Shown here: piece after piece, positions 25,996 through 34,014 of the stretch
Layout of the letters: each line of letters begins with the position of its first letter
Position numbering within the stretch: the first letter of the stretch is position 1
DNA from: Paenibacillus_AQ nitricinens
GTDB taxonomy: Bacteria > Bacillota > Bacilli > Paenibacillales > Paenibacillaceae
Direction: 5' to 3'
Assembly (NCBI RefSeq): GCF_052056485.1
Contig: NZ_CP183948.1
Span: forward strand, 2,790,001 to 2,854,000
DNA length: 64,000 nt
Program-made: the position numbers and the translations under genes
Notes under the pieces: generated by a model
Told to the model about the DNA's origin: nothing
What the model saw: the letters and a program-made list of their open reading frames with translations, nothing else
The model's database searches: none

Positions 25996-28347
25996 GTGGA
26001 GAATCATGAAATTGAATGGAAAGAGGAACAGCAGCGGGTTGACGGAGTGACTAAGCTTTTGTCTGCCCATATCCGGCGATTATCTGAGGAGCTTGGACTC
26101 CATCGCAGTGATGTGGTGGATATGCGTAAAGATTTCTGGGAAGAGGTAACGGTAAACTTCAGTAGTCCAGATGATTTAGGGGAAACTTCAACAAGTCTGC
26201 GCCAACAATCCCAAATCTTGAATGAACGTGAACGCCATCATTTACAGTCGAGCAAGGCTTTGAAAAAATATAAAAAGCTGCTCGTTTCTCCTTACTTTGG
26301 GCGTATTGACTTTACAGAAGCACCAAATGGAGAAACGGAAAAGATTTATCTAGGGATTGGATCCTTGATGGAGGATGATGGCACCTTCTTGATCTATGAC
26401 TGGCGTGCGCCTATTTCGAGCTTATATTATGATGGTGCTCCTGGCCCAGCAGCTTATGAAACACCCGGTGGACTTGTTTCCGGTACAATGAATCTTAAGC
26501 GTCAGTTTGTGATTTCTGATGGTGTCATTGAAGTTATGTTTGATACTGGAGTAACGATCGGTGACGAGCTTTTACAGCAAGTGCTTAGCCATAGTGCCGA
26601 TGATCGAATGAAGAGTATTGTAGCTACCATCCAGAAAGAGCAAAATGCGATTATCCGCAACGACAAAAGCCGAATGCTGGTTGTTCAGGGTGCCGCAGGG
26701 AGCGGGAAAACCTCTGCTGCATTGCAGCGGGTAGCTTATCTTTTGTATAAATACCGTGAAGTTCTGCAAGCTGACCAGATGTTGTTGTTCTCACCGAACC
26801 CGCTGTTTAATAGCTATGTTTCAACCGTGCTTCCAGAGCTAGGTGAAGAAAATATGCAACAAACCACTTTTCAAATGTATCTTGAGCATCGTTTAGGACA
26901 TGAATTCCAGCTGGAAGATGTCTTTAGTCAGACAGAAAACCTATTGAATGCCCCTGATGGTCCTGAAGTGGGGATACGCAGAGAAGGCATCGCTTATAAA
27001 TCATCCGTACCTTTTCTCGATGTGATTCGTCGGTATGCTACGATGCTGGAACATGAGGGCATGTTGTTCAAGCCTTTAATGTTTCAAGGTAGAGCGGTAG
27101 TCAGTAAAGAAGAAATGGAACGTCATTTCTATGCCTATGATCCCACCATTAAGCTTGCGAACCGCGTAGACTTAATGACACGCTGGTTACTGAAGAAGAT
27201 TGCTGATTTTAGTCATGAGGAAAGAAACGCTTCATGGGTTGAAGATCAAATTGAGCTATTGGACTCCAGTGATTACCATCGTGCATATCAGATGTTACGA
27301 CGTAAGAAGAAAGCCACGCAGGATAGTTTTGATGATTTTGATACTGAAAAAGAAGTGTTATCCCGGTATGTAGTCAGCCAACGCTTAAAACCACTGCGCG
27401 GATGGACTAAACGAGGCCGTTTTGTGGATGTTAAGGGCTTGTACAGTGCGCTGTTTACGGATCGTGAGCTTATGGAACGTCTAAATGGTGTTAATTCTCT
27501 GCCGGAAATCTGGGATGAGATCTGTGAGCAAACACTAAAATCAATCGCAGTAAACGAGCTTGCCTACGAAGATGCTACACCATTCCTTTATTTGAAGGAG
27601 TTAAGCCAAGGCTTCCGTACCAATACGCTGATTCGTCATGTGATTGTGGATGAAGTACAAGACTACTCACCTTTCCAATTAGAATTCATGCGCCGTTTAT
27701 TTCCAAGGGCAAAAATGACCGTATTGGGTGATCTGAATCAGGCGATCTATGCACAAGGTGAGGTGCTCGGTGATTTGTCTAGTTTGGTAAGCATTTATGG
27801 GGAAGAAAACACAGAAGTGATCTCGTTAACCCGAAGCTATCGCTCCACTTTTGAGATTGTAGAATTTACGCGTTCAATGATTCCTGGAGGGGAAAGAATT
27901 GTGCCGTTTAATCGAAGAGGAGAAGAGCCTCAGCTAAGTGTGGTGTCTAGTGAGGATGAGCTTCTGGATGCAGTTGAAATGGATATCCGGAATTTGCAAT
28001 CCAAGGGGTACCATTACGTGGCTGTCATCTGTAAAACAGCAGAAGAAAGCGCAAGAGTTCATGATGAACTACATAGTAGGCTACCCGTAAGGCTCGTTAC
28101 GAAAGAAACGCCGAATTTCCAGAAGGGAACATTGGTGTTACCTGCTTACTTAGCTAAAGGTGTGGAGTTTGATGCTGTCATCATCTACGATGGTTCAGCT
28201 GAACGATATGGCAGAGAAAGTGAGCGTAAACTGTTCTATACAGCTTGCACTCGAGCAATGCACTTGCTGCATATTTTTAGTCTAGGAGAACCAAACCGGT
28301 TTCTTCCATCTGTAAAAGCAAAGACCATGATAACAAATTCGCTGTAA
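25996..28347 (+). CDS. helD: RNA polymerase recycling motor HelD (UvrD-like helicase)
   Basis: 783 residues, the expected length of Bacillota HelD, which removes stalled RNA polymerase from DNA. N-terminal helical arm that enters RNA polymerase (about 1-90), then a core with YLGIGSL, Walker A QGAAGSGKT (near residue 230), Walker B VDEVQDYSPFQ, motif III LGDLNQAIY and helicase motif SLTRSYRS. GTG start behind AAAGGGGATGA. HelD in B. subtilis is found as a free cytosolic protein bound to RNA polymerase; the absence of any DNA-repair neighbour fits that role. Confidence 0.88.
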   Translation: MENHEIEWKEEQQRVDGVTKLLSAHIRRLSEELGLHRSDVVDMRKDFWEEVTVNFSSPDDLGETSTSLRQQSQILNERERHHLQSSKALKKYKKLLVSPYFGRIDFTEAPNGETEKIYLGIGSLMEDDGTFLIYDWRAPISSLYYDGAPGPAAYETPGGLVSGTMNLKRQFVISDGVIEVMFDTGVTIGDELLQQVLSHSADDRMKSIVATIQKEQNAIIRNDKSRMLVVQGAAGSGKTSAALQRVAYLLYKYREVLQADQMLLFSPNPLFNSYVSTVLPELGEENMQQTTFQMYLEHRLGHEFQLEDVFSQTENLLNAPDGPEVGIRREGIAYKSSVPFLDVIRRYATMLEHEGMLFKPLMFQGRAVVSKEEMERHFYAYDPTIKLANRVDLMTRWLLKKIADFSHEERNASWVEDQIELLDSSDYHRAYQMLRRKKKATQDSFDDFDTEKEVLSRYVVSQRLKPLRGWTKRGRFVDVKGLYSALFTDRELMERLNGVNSLPEIWDEICEQTLKSIAVNELAYEDATPFLYLKELSQGFRTNTLIRHVIVDEVQDYSPFQLEFMRRLFPRAKMTVLGDLNQAIYAQGEVLGDLSSLVSIYGEENTEVISLTRSYRSTFEIVEFTRSMIPGGERIVPFNRRGEEPQLSVVSSEDELLDAVEMDIRNLQSKGYHYVAVICKTAEESARVHDELHSRLPVRLVTKETPNFQKGTLVLPAYLAKGVEFDAVIIYDGSAERYGRESERKLFYTACTRAMHLLHIFSLGEPNRFLPSVKAKTMITNSL

Positions 28348-28366
28348 AGCCCAATTTTCTGATCAT

Positions 28367-28404
28367 AAGATCGTCCTTTCGCATTGGCGGAGGACGGTCT
28401 TTTT
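28367..28404 (+). terminator. Terminator after helD
   Basis: CGTCCT and AGGACG within AAGATCGTCCT...AGGACGGTCTTTTT form the hairpin, followed by T. Confidence 0.7.
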
Positions 28405-28480
28405 ATATGTATGAATAAAGAGGGATGAACAAACCACAATATAGAGAGTCGTCGCAAACAATGACAAAGGTGGTCAGTTC

Positions 28481-29794
28481 ATGAAGGAAAGAAAATGGGA
28501 TCTGCTTGCACTGGCATCCATTCCACTAATTATGACCCTCGGTAACTCCATGCTGCTCCCTATTTTGCCGCAGATATCTAAAGAACTAGGCATTAGCTCT
28601 TTTCAGGTGAGTATGCTGATTACTGTTTATGGATTGATGGCTATCGTGATGATTCCTATTGCAGGGTACCTGTCTGACGCTTATGGACGAAAAAAGGTGA
28701 TTCTTCCGAGTCTAATCATTGCTGCTATTGGTGGAGTCGTCTGCGTGGTGGCGGCTTGGTTTATGAAGGGCGTTAGCGCCTATTGGGTCATTCTGGCCGG
28801 ACGTTTGTTACAAGGGATAGGTGCAGCTGGTGCTTTTCCTATTGTGCTGCCCTTCGTTGGTGATTTATTCAAGGAAGAAGAGGATGTAAGCAAAAGTCTG
28901 GGAATTATTGAAACCTCTAATACCTTTGGTAAAGTACTCAGTCCGATCCTTGGTGCTTATCTTGGAATATGGCTCTGGTTTGCACCTTTTATCGCTATTC
29001 CTGTTCTATGTCTAATTTCATTTGCTTTAGTTCTGTTTCTAGTTCGAAAGCCGGAAGCGAAGGAACAACCTGAGAAACAGGGGATAAGAGAATTTTTATC
29101 CGGAATTATGAGCATTTTGCGTGAAAAAGGACGATGGTTGTATGCTATTTTTGCCATAGGCGGTATCTGTATGTTTGTAACCTTTGGCGTTCAATTCTAT
29201 TTATCGGAAATGCTGGAATCTAAATTTAATATGCATGGCGCAATGAAGGGATTTGTGCTGGCAATACCATTAGCCTTGTTATGTCTGTCTTCATATGGAA
29301 CAGGAAAGATCATTGGTCAGAACAAAACGCTAATGAAATGGCTGGGCTTTGGAGGTATGGTATTACTAACTGCAGCAATGATCTTTGCGGGGTTCAATAA
29401 AGGTATTTACTTCTTAGTCGGGTTTATGGGCTTAGGTTGTGTCGGAATCGGGATTGTGCTTCCTTGTATGGATGCTTTAATCACGGAGGGAATTGAGAAA
29501 GAGAACAGCGGTACGATTACCGCTCTCTACAGCAGTATGAGGTTTATAGGGGTAGCCGCAGGACCGCCAGTGGTATCGCTGCTGTTAAGCAGTGGCCATT
29601 GGGTGTTATTCGCTTTGATGGCAACAGTCGGCGCAATTGGTGGTTTGCTTACCTTATTTGCAGTAACGCCAAGCAAGGGGAGCAAGGGAGAATCTGGCGT
29701 GAAAGAAAAGGAGCAGGTAAATCCGCGCCTCTTGTCAAATCGTGTTCGTCAGACTTCTGCAAGGAATTTAGATGGAAAAAAGAGCTATCCTTAA
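28481..29794 (+). CDS. MFS transporter, drug:H+ antiporter (DHA1) type
   Basis: Twelve-TM exporter of 437 residues with motif A between TM2 and TM3 (GYLSDAYGRKK) and motif C-like GIGAAGAFPIVLPFVGD. It should pump small toxic compounds out of the cell. About 40 polar C-terminal residues (SKGESGVKEKEQVNPR...) extend past TM12 and are unusual but not diagnostic. The terminator hairpin at 29784 covers the stop codon. No regulator is adjacent. Confidence 0.85.
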   Translation: MKERKWDLLALASIPLIMTLGNSMLLPILPQISKELGISSFQVSMLITVYGLMAIVMIPIAGYLSDAYGRKKVILPSLIIAAIGGVVCVVAAWFMKGVSAYWVILAGRLLQGIGAAGAFPIVLPFVGDLFKEEEDVSKSLGIIETSNTFGKVLSPILGAYLGIWLWFAPFIAIPVLCLISFALVLFLVRKPEAKEQPEKQGIREFLSGIMSILREKGRWLYAIFAIGGICMFVTFGVQFYLSEMLESKFNMHGAMKGFVLAIPLALLCLSSYGTGKIIGQNKTLMKWLGFGGMVLLTAAMIFAGFNKGIYFLVGFMGLGCVGIGIVLPCMDALITEGIEKENSGTITALYSSMRFIGVAAGPPVVSLLLSSGHWVLFALMATVGAIGGLLTLFAVTPSKGSKGESGVKEKEQVNPRLLSNRVRQTSARNLDGKKSYP

Positions 29795-29826
29795 GCTACG
29801 TTGCCGTAGCTTGCAGGATAGCCCTT
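29784..29826. terminator. Bidirectional terminator overlapping the end of the MFS gene
   Basis: GCTATCCT/AGGATAGC with inner AAGCTACG/CGTAGCTT. The T-tract is best on the minus strand (TTTTTT), so it chiefly ends the transaldolase transcript. Confidence 0.8.
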
Positions 29827-29849
29827 TGATAAAAGAATGAAAGACAATC

Positions 29850-30497
29850 TTAAGCTTGTGGTACGGATTCCCAATCCTTCAGGAAGCGTTCGATACCGTT
29901 ATCTGTCAGCGGATGCTTCCAGAGGGTAGGCAGGAGCGATCCTGGGATGGTAGCAATGTGAGCACCAGCAAGAGCGGCTTGCTCAACATGCGCAATGTTA
30001 CGGATGGATGCTGCAATAATTTCGGAAGTCATACCGTAGTTAGTTAGGATGGTCTTCAGATCCTTGATCAGCTTCATTCCGTCAACACCGATATCATCCA
30101 GACGTCCTACGAAAGGAGAAATATAAGTTGCGCCTGCTTTTGCAGCCATCAAGCCTTGAGCCGCTGAGAAGACAAGCGTTACGTTAGTTTTGATACCTTT
30201 TTTTGTAAGCTCATAACAAGCTTCCAAGCCATCTTCAGTCATAGGGAGTTTAATGACAACGTTTGGAGCCCACTCAGCAATTTCATATGCTTCTTTAAGC
30301 ATTTCTTCTGCTGTAAGTCCGATTACTTCTGCGCTTACTGGACCTGGAACGATGGCTACGACTTCTTTGATAACATCTTTAAACAATCTTCCTTCTTTAG
30401 CGATGAGTGACGGGTTAGTCGTTACGCCATCCACTAGTCCGAGGCGAGTAATACGTTTGATCTCTTCAATATTTCCGGTGTCCAAGAAAAACTTCAT
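29850..30497 (-). CDS. Transaldolase / fructose-6-phosphate aldolase (TalC/FSA-type)
   Basis: Class I aldolase of 215 residues, the short TalC/MipB form. Motifs: MKFFLDTGNIEEI, VDGVTTNPSLIAKEG, and NVVIKLPMT with Schiff-base Lys83. Acts in the pentose phosphate pathway on sugar phosphates; transaldolase and fructose-6-phosphate aldolase activities cannot be told apart here. Start at 30497, preceded by AAGGGAGGA; the in-frame start at 30539 is too early. Single gene on the minus strand. Confidence 0.87.
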   Translation of the reverse strand: MKFFLDTGNIEEIKRITRLGLVDGVTTNPSLIAKEGRLFKDVIKEVVAIVPGPVSAEVIGLTAEEMLKEAYEIAEWAPNVVIKLPMTEDGLEACYELTKKGIKTNVTLVFSAAQGLMAAKAGATYISPFVGRLDDIGVDGMKLIKDLKTILTNYGMTSEIIAASIRNIAHVEQAALAGAHIATIPGSLLPTLWKHPLTDNGIERFLKDWESVPQA

Positions 30498-30732
30498 TTT
30501 AAGTTTCCTCCCTTGATTTCCATATGGATTGACAAACAATATTCATATTTTCATTATGAGACATGTCAAACGAAGTTTCAACTGTTATTTTGAATATTTC
30601 AAAATAACTTTATAGATTGAATATCGCTTACACTTGTTAAAGTGTTGAGAATATAGGATTGGTCTATGCAGTTATCCATGATAATATATAATCGGTATTG
30701 TTATTATGGAGTATTGGGTGGGACGTGATGAA

Positions 30733-31185
30733 ATGTACTCGATATTAGTTATTTTGCTTGTGCTCGTGTTGTCAGTTGCCGGATTTTTGGCCTACCAGAA
30801 CAGCAAATTGGTATCTAATCAGAATAAATTAGGAGCTTTATCACGCAATCCTTCACTAATGTATTCTATCTTTGACCAATCTTGCACTGCTAGTGTGGAA
30901 GATCCAGACGTAATTCCTTTAGTTCAATACACAGTTTTTGTGGAGTCCAGCGGGCAGGCCGTTGTGAATAAGCCTTTAGCAATCATTAATCTATGTAGAG
31001 TAAGTGCGGGTAGAGGCAATCTAGTTCTCGCTGATGTCGAACGTAGTGTGCTGGAGTATATTAAATTGACAGCCCCCTCAGATGCTTTCATTGAGCATAA
31101 AGCTTACTTACATAGGGCTGCTAACCATGCTGAAAAAGAGATGATCCTAAATTTAGAGGATGTAGTGAAATTGCAATATACATAA
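30733..31185 (+). CDS. Membrane-anchored protein of unknown function
   Basis: 150 residues. One N-terminal TM helix (YSILVILLVLVLSVAGFLAY) followed by a soluble domain without recognised motif (QYTVFVESSGQAVVNKPLAIINLCRV...). The domain looks alpha/beta and contains two Cys residues, possibly pairing if outside the cell, but orientation is unclear. ATG 30733 follows GGACGTGATG; an in-frame ATG at 30706 exists. The GNAT gene starts 77 bases after the stop. Confidence 0.62.
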   Translation: MYSILVILLVLVLSVAGFLAYQNSKLVSNQNKLGALSRNPSLMYSIFDQSCTASVEDPDVIPLVQYTVFVESSGQAVVNKPLAIINLCRVSAGRGNLVLADVERSVLEYIKLTAPSDAFIEHKAYLHRAANHAEKEMILNLEDVVKLQYT

Positions 31186-31262
31186 GACAGAATGAAGAAT
31201 ATTGATTTTTTCGGCTGCAAGAAGGATAATACGAAATTGGATACAAGAAAAGAGGAAATAGA

Positions 31263-31745
31263 GTGCCACCCGTAACGGAAGTGAAATTTGAAGTGGTTGA
31301 TCCAGAGAACGCTGATTTAAGAGCGCTAATTACGTTTCTGGATGAGGAACTGAAGATGCGTTATCCGCATGAGATGATCTATGTTGTTGATTTCGAGGAT
31401 CCCAAAGTTAAAGAAATGACTTTCGTAGTAGCCTACTTAAACGGAACACCAGTGGGCTGTGGCGGGCTTCGTCCACTGGATTATATCGGAATAGAGATTG
31501 CAACGATGGAGTTGAAGCGCTTTTATGTAGATTCTAGTTATCGTAAAATGGGCTTAGCTACAAATATGCTGTTATTCCTTGAAGAACAAGCAATAGCGGC
31601 GGGGTTCAAGGAGATCCGCTTGGAGACCGGAATCAAGCAGCCAGAAGCGATTGCGCTTTACATCAAGCATGGCTACCAACCGATTGATTTATTTGGACCC
31701 TACATAGGTGATCCGGACAGTCTTTGTTACGGCAAAATACTATAG
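31263..31745 (+). CDS. GNAT family N-acetyltransferase
   Basis: Acyltransferase of 160 residues. Acetyl-CoA loop is FYVDSSYRKMGLATNML (Q/R-x-x-G-x-A type), and GFKEIRLETGIKQPEAIALYIKHGYQPI closes the fold. GTG start 7 bases after AAGAGGAAA. The substrate is unknown. It is followed by rpiA after 32 bases, so co-transcription with rpiA, the VanZ-like gene and a second GNAT gene is likely. Confidence 0.82.
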   Translation: MPPVTEVKFEVVDPENADLRALITFLDEELKMRYPHEMIYVVDFEDPKVKEMTFVVAYLNGTPVGCGGLRPLDYIGIEIATMELKRFYVDSSYRKMGLATNMLLFLEEQAIAAGFKEIRLETGIKQPEAIALYIKHGYQPIDLFGPYIGDPDSLCYGKIL

Positions 31746-31777
31746 AACTTTATAATGGATAACATGGGGGTATTAAA

Positions 31778-32464
31778 ATGAGTATCAACGTTAAACAACT
31801 AGCAGCTGAAAAAGCAGTGGAATATGTAGAAGATGGAATGAAGGTAGGTCTGGGTACGGGATCAACTGCCTACTGGGCAATCCGCAAGCTCGGTGAACGA
31901 GTCAGTGAAGGCTTGAAAATTACCGCAGTAGCTACTTCACGCGCTTCCGAAGAGCAAGCACGAGAGCTAGGGATTCCACTTGTTGCTTTTGGTGATATTG
32001 ATAGTCTGGACCTAACCATTGACGGAGCGGACGAGCTAGACAGCAGTCTGCAACTAATTAAAGGCGGCGGCGGCGCTTTGCTTCGTGAGAAGATTGTAGC
32101 TAGTAATAGTACCCGAATGATTGTGATTGCCGATGAAGGTAAAGTTGTAAACACGCTAGGAAAATTTCCGTTGCCGGTGGAAATCGTTCCTTTCGCGTGG
32201 GAATGGACTGTGGCAGAGCTTGCCAAACTGGGTTGCCAACCTGAATTGCGTCGCAGCGGAGAAGAGTTGTACAAGACGGATAATGGCAATTACATTGCAG
32301 ACTGCCGATTTGAAGCGATAGAAGCTGCACCAAAGCTTGCGCGGACCATCCAAAACATCCCGGGTGTTGTAGATCATGGCCTATTTATTGGAATTGCAGC
32401 GATGGCGATCGTAGGTAAACTTGATGGAAGTATCGAAATTATTGAAGCTCAGCCTAAGAATTGA
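31778..32464 (+). CDS. rpiA: Ribose-5-phosphate isomerase A
   Basis: Converts ribose 5-phosphate and ribulose 5-phosphate. 228 residues with all RpiA motifs: GTGSTAYWAI (phosphate loop), TIDGADELD (catalytic Asp pair), KGGGGALLREKIVA. Full length. ATG after GGGGG. Its stop overlaps the TTG start of the VanZ-like gene. B. subtilis relies on RpiB (YwlF), so the RpiA form here is noteworthy but common in Paenibacillus and lactic acid bacteria. Confidence 0.92.
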   Translation: MSINVKQLAAEKAVEYVEDGMKVGLGTGSTAYWAIRKLGERVSEGLKITAVATSRASEEQARELGIPLVAFGDIDSLDLTIDGADELDSSLQLIKGGGGALLREKIVASNSTRMIVIADEGKVVNTLGKFPLPVEIVPFAWEWTVAELAKLGCQPELRRSGEELYKTDNGNYIADCRFEAIEAAPKLARTIQNIPGVVDHGLFIGIAAMAIVGKLDGSIEIIEAQPKN

Positions 32465-32940
32465 TTAACCGCAGACATAAAGAAACTTACCGTTCATGGC
32501 CGCTAAAAGGATTGACACGGGTAGTGCTAACTCTGTATAGTGCTACTGTTATCTATTGGATGTTTATCGGATTTGGACGTGAGGTACATACCGGAGGTCC
32601 TCTTCAGTATAATCTGGTTCCATTTCGCACGGTGTCACTTTATTTCAACTTGGATAACGGTTTATCACTTATCAATCGGCTAGTAAATTTGCTAGGAAAT
32701 GTTGTAGTTTTTATTCCATTTGGTTTTCTATCGCCATTAGTAAAGGTACGTCCGGTTTCTTGGCTTAGGATTTCGTTCTATGCTGTCCCTTGTATACTGC
32801 TTTTGGAGTGCTTGCAAATGCTGCTGCATGTGGGAAGCTTCGATATCGATGATTTACTTTTAAACATGCTGGGTGTGTGGACAGGCTACGGATTGTTTCG
32901 AGTGATTAGCTGTAGAAGGAACAAAGAAGGAGAAATGTGA
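32461..32940 (+). CDS. VanZ family membrane protein
   Basis: 159 residues with four TM segments and the VanZ signature (PLQYNLVPFRTV, NLLGNVVVFIPFGFLSPL, LLLECLQMLLHVGSFDIDDLLLNMLGVWTGY). VanZ gives low-level teicoplanin resistance in enterococci; chromosomal relatives usually have no proven role. Begins at a TTG that overlaps the rpiA stop by four bases, so it depends on coupling. Confidence 0.8.
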   Translation: MINRRHKETYRSWPLKGLTRVVLTLYSATVIYWMFIGFGREVHTGGPLQYNLVPFRTVSLYFNLDNGLSLINRLVNLLGNVVVFIPFGFLSPLVKVRPVSWLRISFYAVPCILLLECLQMLLHVGSFDIDDLLLNMLGVWTGYGLFRVISCRRNKEGEM

Positions 32941-32943
32941 AGA

Positions 32944-33384
32944 ATGTTGATTGATCTTAAACCCCTCATTGGTACACCTGAGGTGAATGAGCTGCTGACT
33001 TATGCGGTCATAGATGATCCGAATGCTCTACAGCAGACTTCGTCTGAGTATAGCGAACAAGCCGGATTAAAGTTATATGGCTGGGAAGAGGAAGAATTAC
33101 TGCTTGGTCTTGTGGGCTTCGAAGAAACAGAAGATGGTTCTTTGGATATTCGGCATATTGCTGTATTGCCAGAGAACAGAGGAAAAGGTTATGCACGGGG
33201 GATGATTCTGGAGCTGCTTACTACGCGTCAGCCGCGTTATCTGGTAGCTGAAACAGAGGATGAGATTGCTGCAGATTTCTACCGTAGTCTTGGGTTCATG
33301 GTGTACAGCCTCGGCGAAAATGCAGCAGGCATTGAAACGCTGAGATGTGTTTATGAAGTAGAAGAGATCGCGGATGAGGAATAA
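32944..33384 (+). CDS. GNAT family N-acetyltransferase
   Basis: 146 residues, single acetyltransferase domain with acetyl-CoA loop IAVLPENRGKGYARGMI and C-terminal AADFYRSLGFMVYSLG. Starts three bases after the VanZ-like stop with AAGGAG upstream. Target unknown. Confidence 0.82.
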   Translation: MLIDLKPLIGTPEVNELLTYAVIDDPNALQQTSSEYSEQAGLKLYGWEEEELLLGLVGFEETEDGSLDIRHIAVLPENRGKGYARGMILELLTTRQPRYLVAETEDEIAADFYRSLGFMVYSLGENAAGIETLRCVYEVEEIADEE

Positions 33385-33479
33385 ACAGTTGTTAGAAGAC
33401 ATACAATGGCAGGTCGAGATGAACTCTCGGCCTGTTTTTTTGTGGGGTACATTTTAAATTATTCCTTAGAATTGTAAAG

Positions 33480-33540
33480 TTGACTTTTGAAATAAATGGG
33501 ATTATAGTTTGACAATGAAACTATTCTACAGTTGAACTAT
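33480..33540 (+). promoter_or_regulatory. Promoter and MarR-type operators of the marR-mmpL pair
   Basis: TTGACT (33480-33485), 17 bases, TATAGT (33503-33508) make a strong promoter. ATAGTTT-GACAATG-AAACTAT (33504-33524) is a perfect inverted repeat over the -10 box, and ACAGTTGAACTAT (33528-33540) is a second related half-palindrome. Both fit autorepression by the MarR protein encoded next. Confidence 0.65.
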
Positions 33541-33558
33541 ATTTGGAGGTAGGAAGCT

Positions 33559-34014
33559 TTGGAAGATGAAGTTCAGCATTGGATTAACCGTTATATGGAT
33601 GCTTATATGATGGTGACTAGACAAGTAGCCGCAAGAATTAAAGATAGCATTGCTGCAGATACAACGAATGATCAGTATCAAATTCTGCGTCTGATACATG
33701 CTCAGGAACAATGTACATCTACATATCTGGCAGAAACTTTTTGCGTGGGTAAAAGCTCCATTACAGCAATTATCAACAGACTGGTGCAAGCGGGCATTAT
33801 CGAGCGAACCCGTGATGAGAATGATCGTCGTCAGGTGTATTTATCGATGTCAGAGCATGGTAAAAAAGTATTTGAAGCAGCTGAGTCGCAAGTACATGAA
33901 GTAGTGGCCCCGTATTTGTTTCATTTTGAAAAGAAGGATATTGAGACGTTCATCATGATGTTTGAGAAACTGGCAAGTCTAATTCAGAATGATAATGGAG
34001 GGAAGAGCCAATGA
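33559..34014 (+). CDS. MarR family transcriptional regulator
   Basis: 151 residues: winged helix with recognition helix in STYLAETFCVGKSSITAIINRL and wing TRDENDRRQVYLSMSEHGKK, flanked by dimerisation helices. TTG start 8 bases after GGAGGTAGG. Overlaps the exporter start by four bases (ATGA), so the pair are one unit and the regulator most likely represses its own exporter until a ligand binds. Confidence 0.86.
   Translation: MEDEVQHWINRYMDAYMMVTRQVAARIKDSIAADTTNDQYQILRLIHAQEQCTSTYLAETFCVGKSSITAIINRLVQAGIIERTRDENDRRQVYLSMSEHGKKVFEAAESQVHEVVAPYLFHFEKKDIETFIMMFEKLASLIQNDNGGKSQ

Noticed and set aside
30601..30640. cre-like ATATCGCTTACA before the gene at 30733
   Set aside because: The spacing of the TG and CG parts is off by one base from the consensus.
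32461..32940. VanZ-like gene as a glycopeptide resistance determinant
   Set aside because: No vanHAX or vanRS genes are present; it lies in a housekeeping operon with rpiA.
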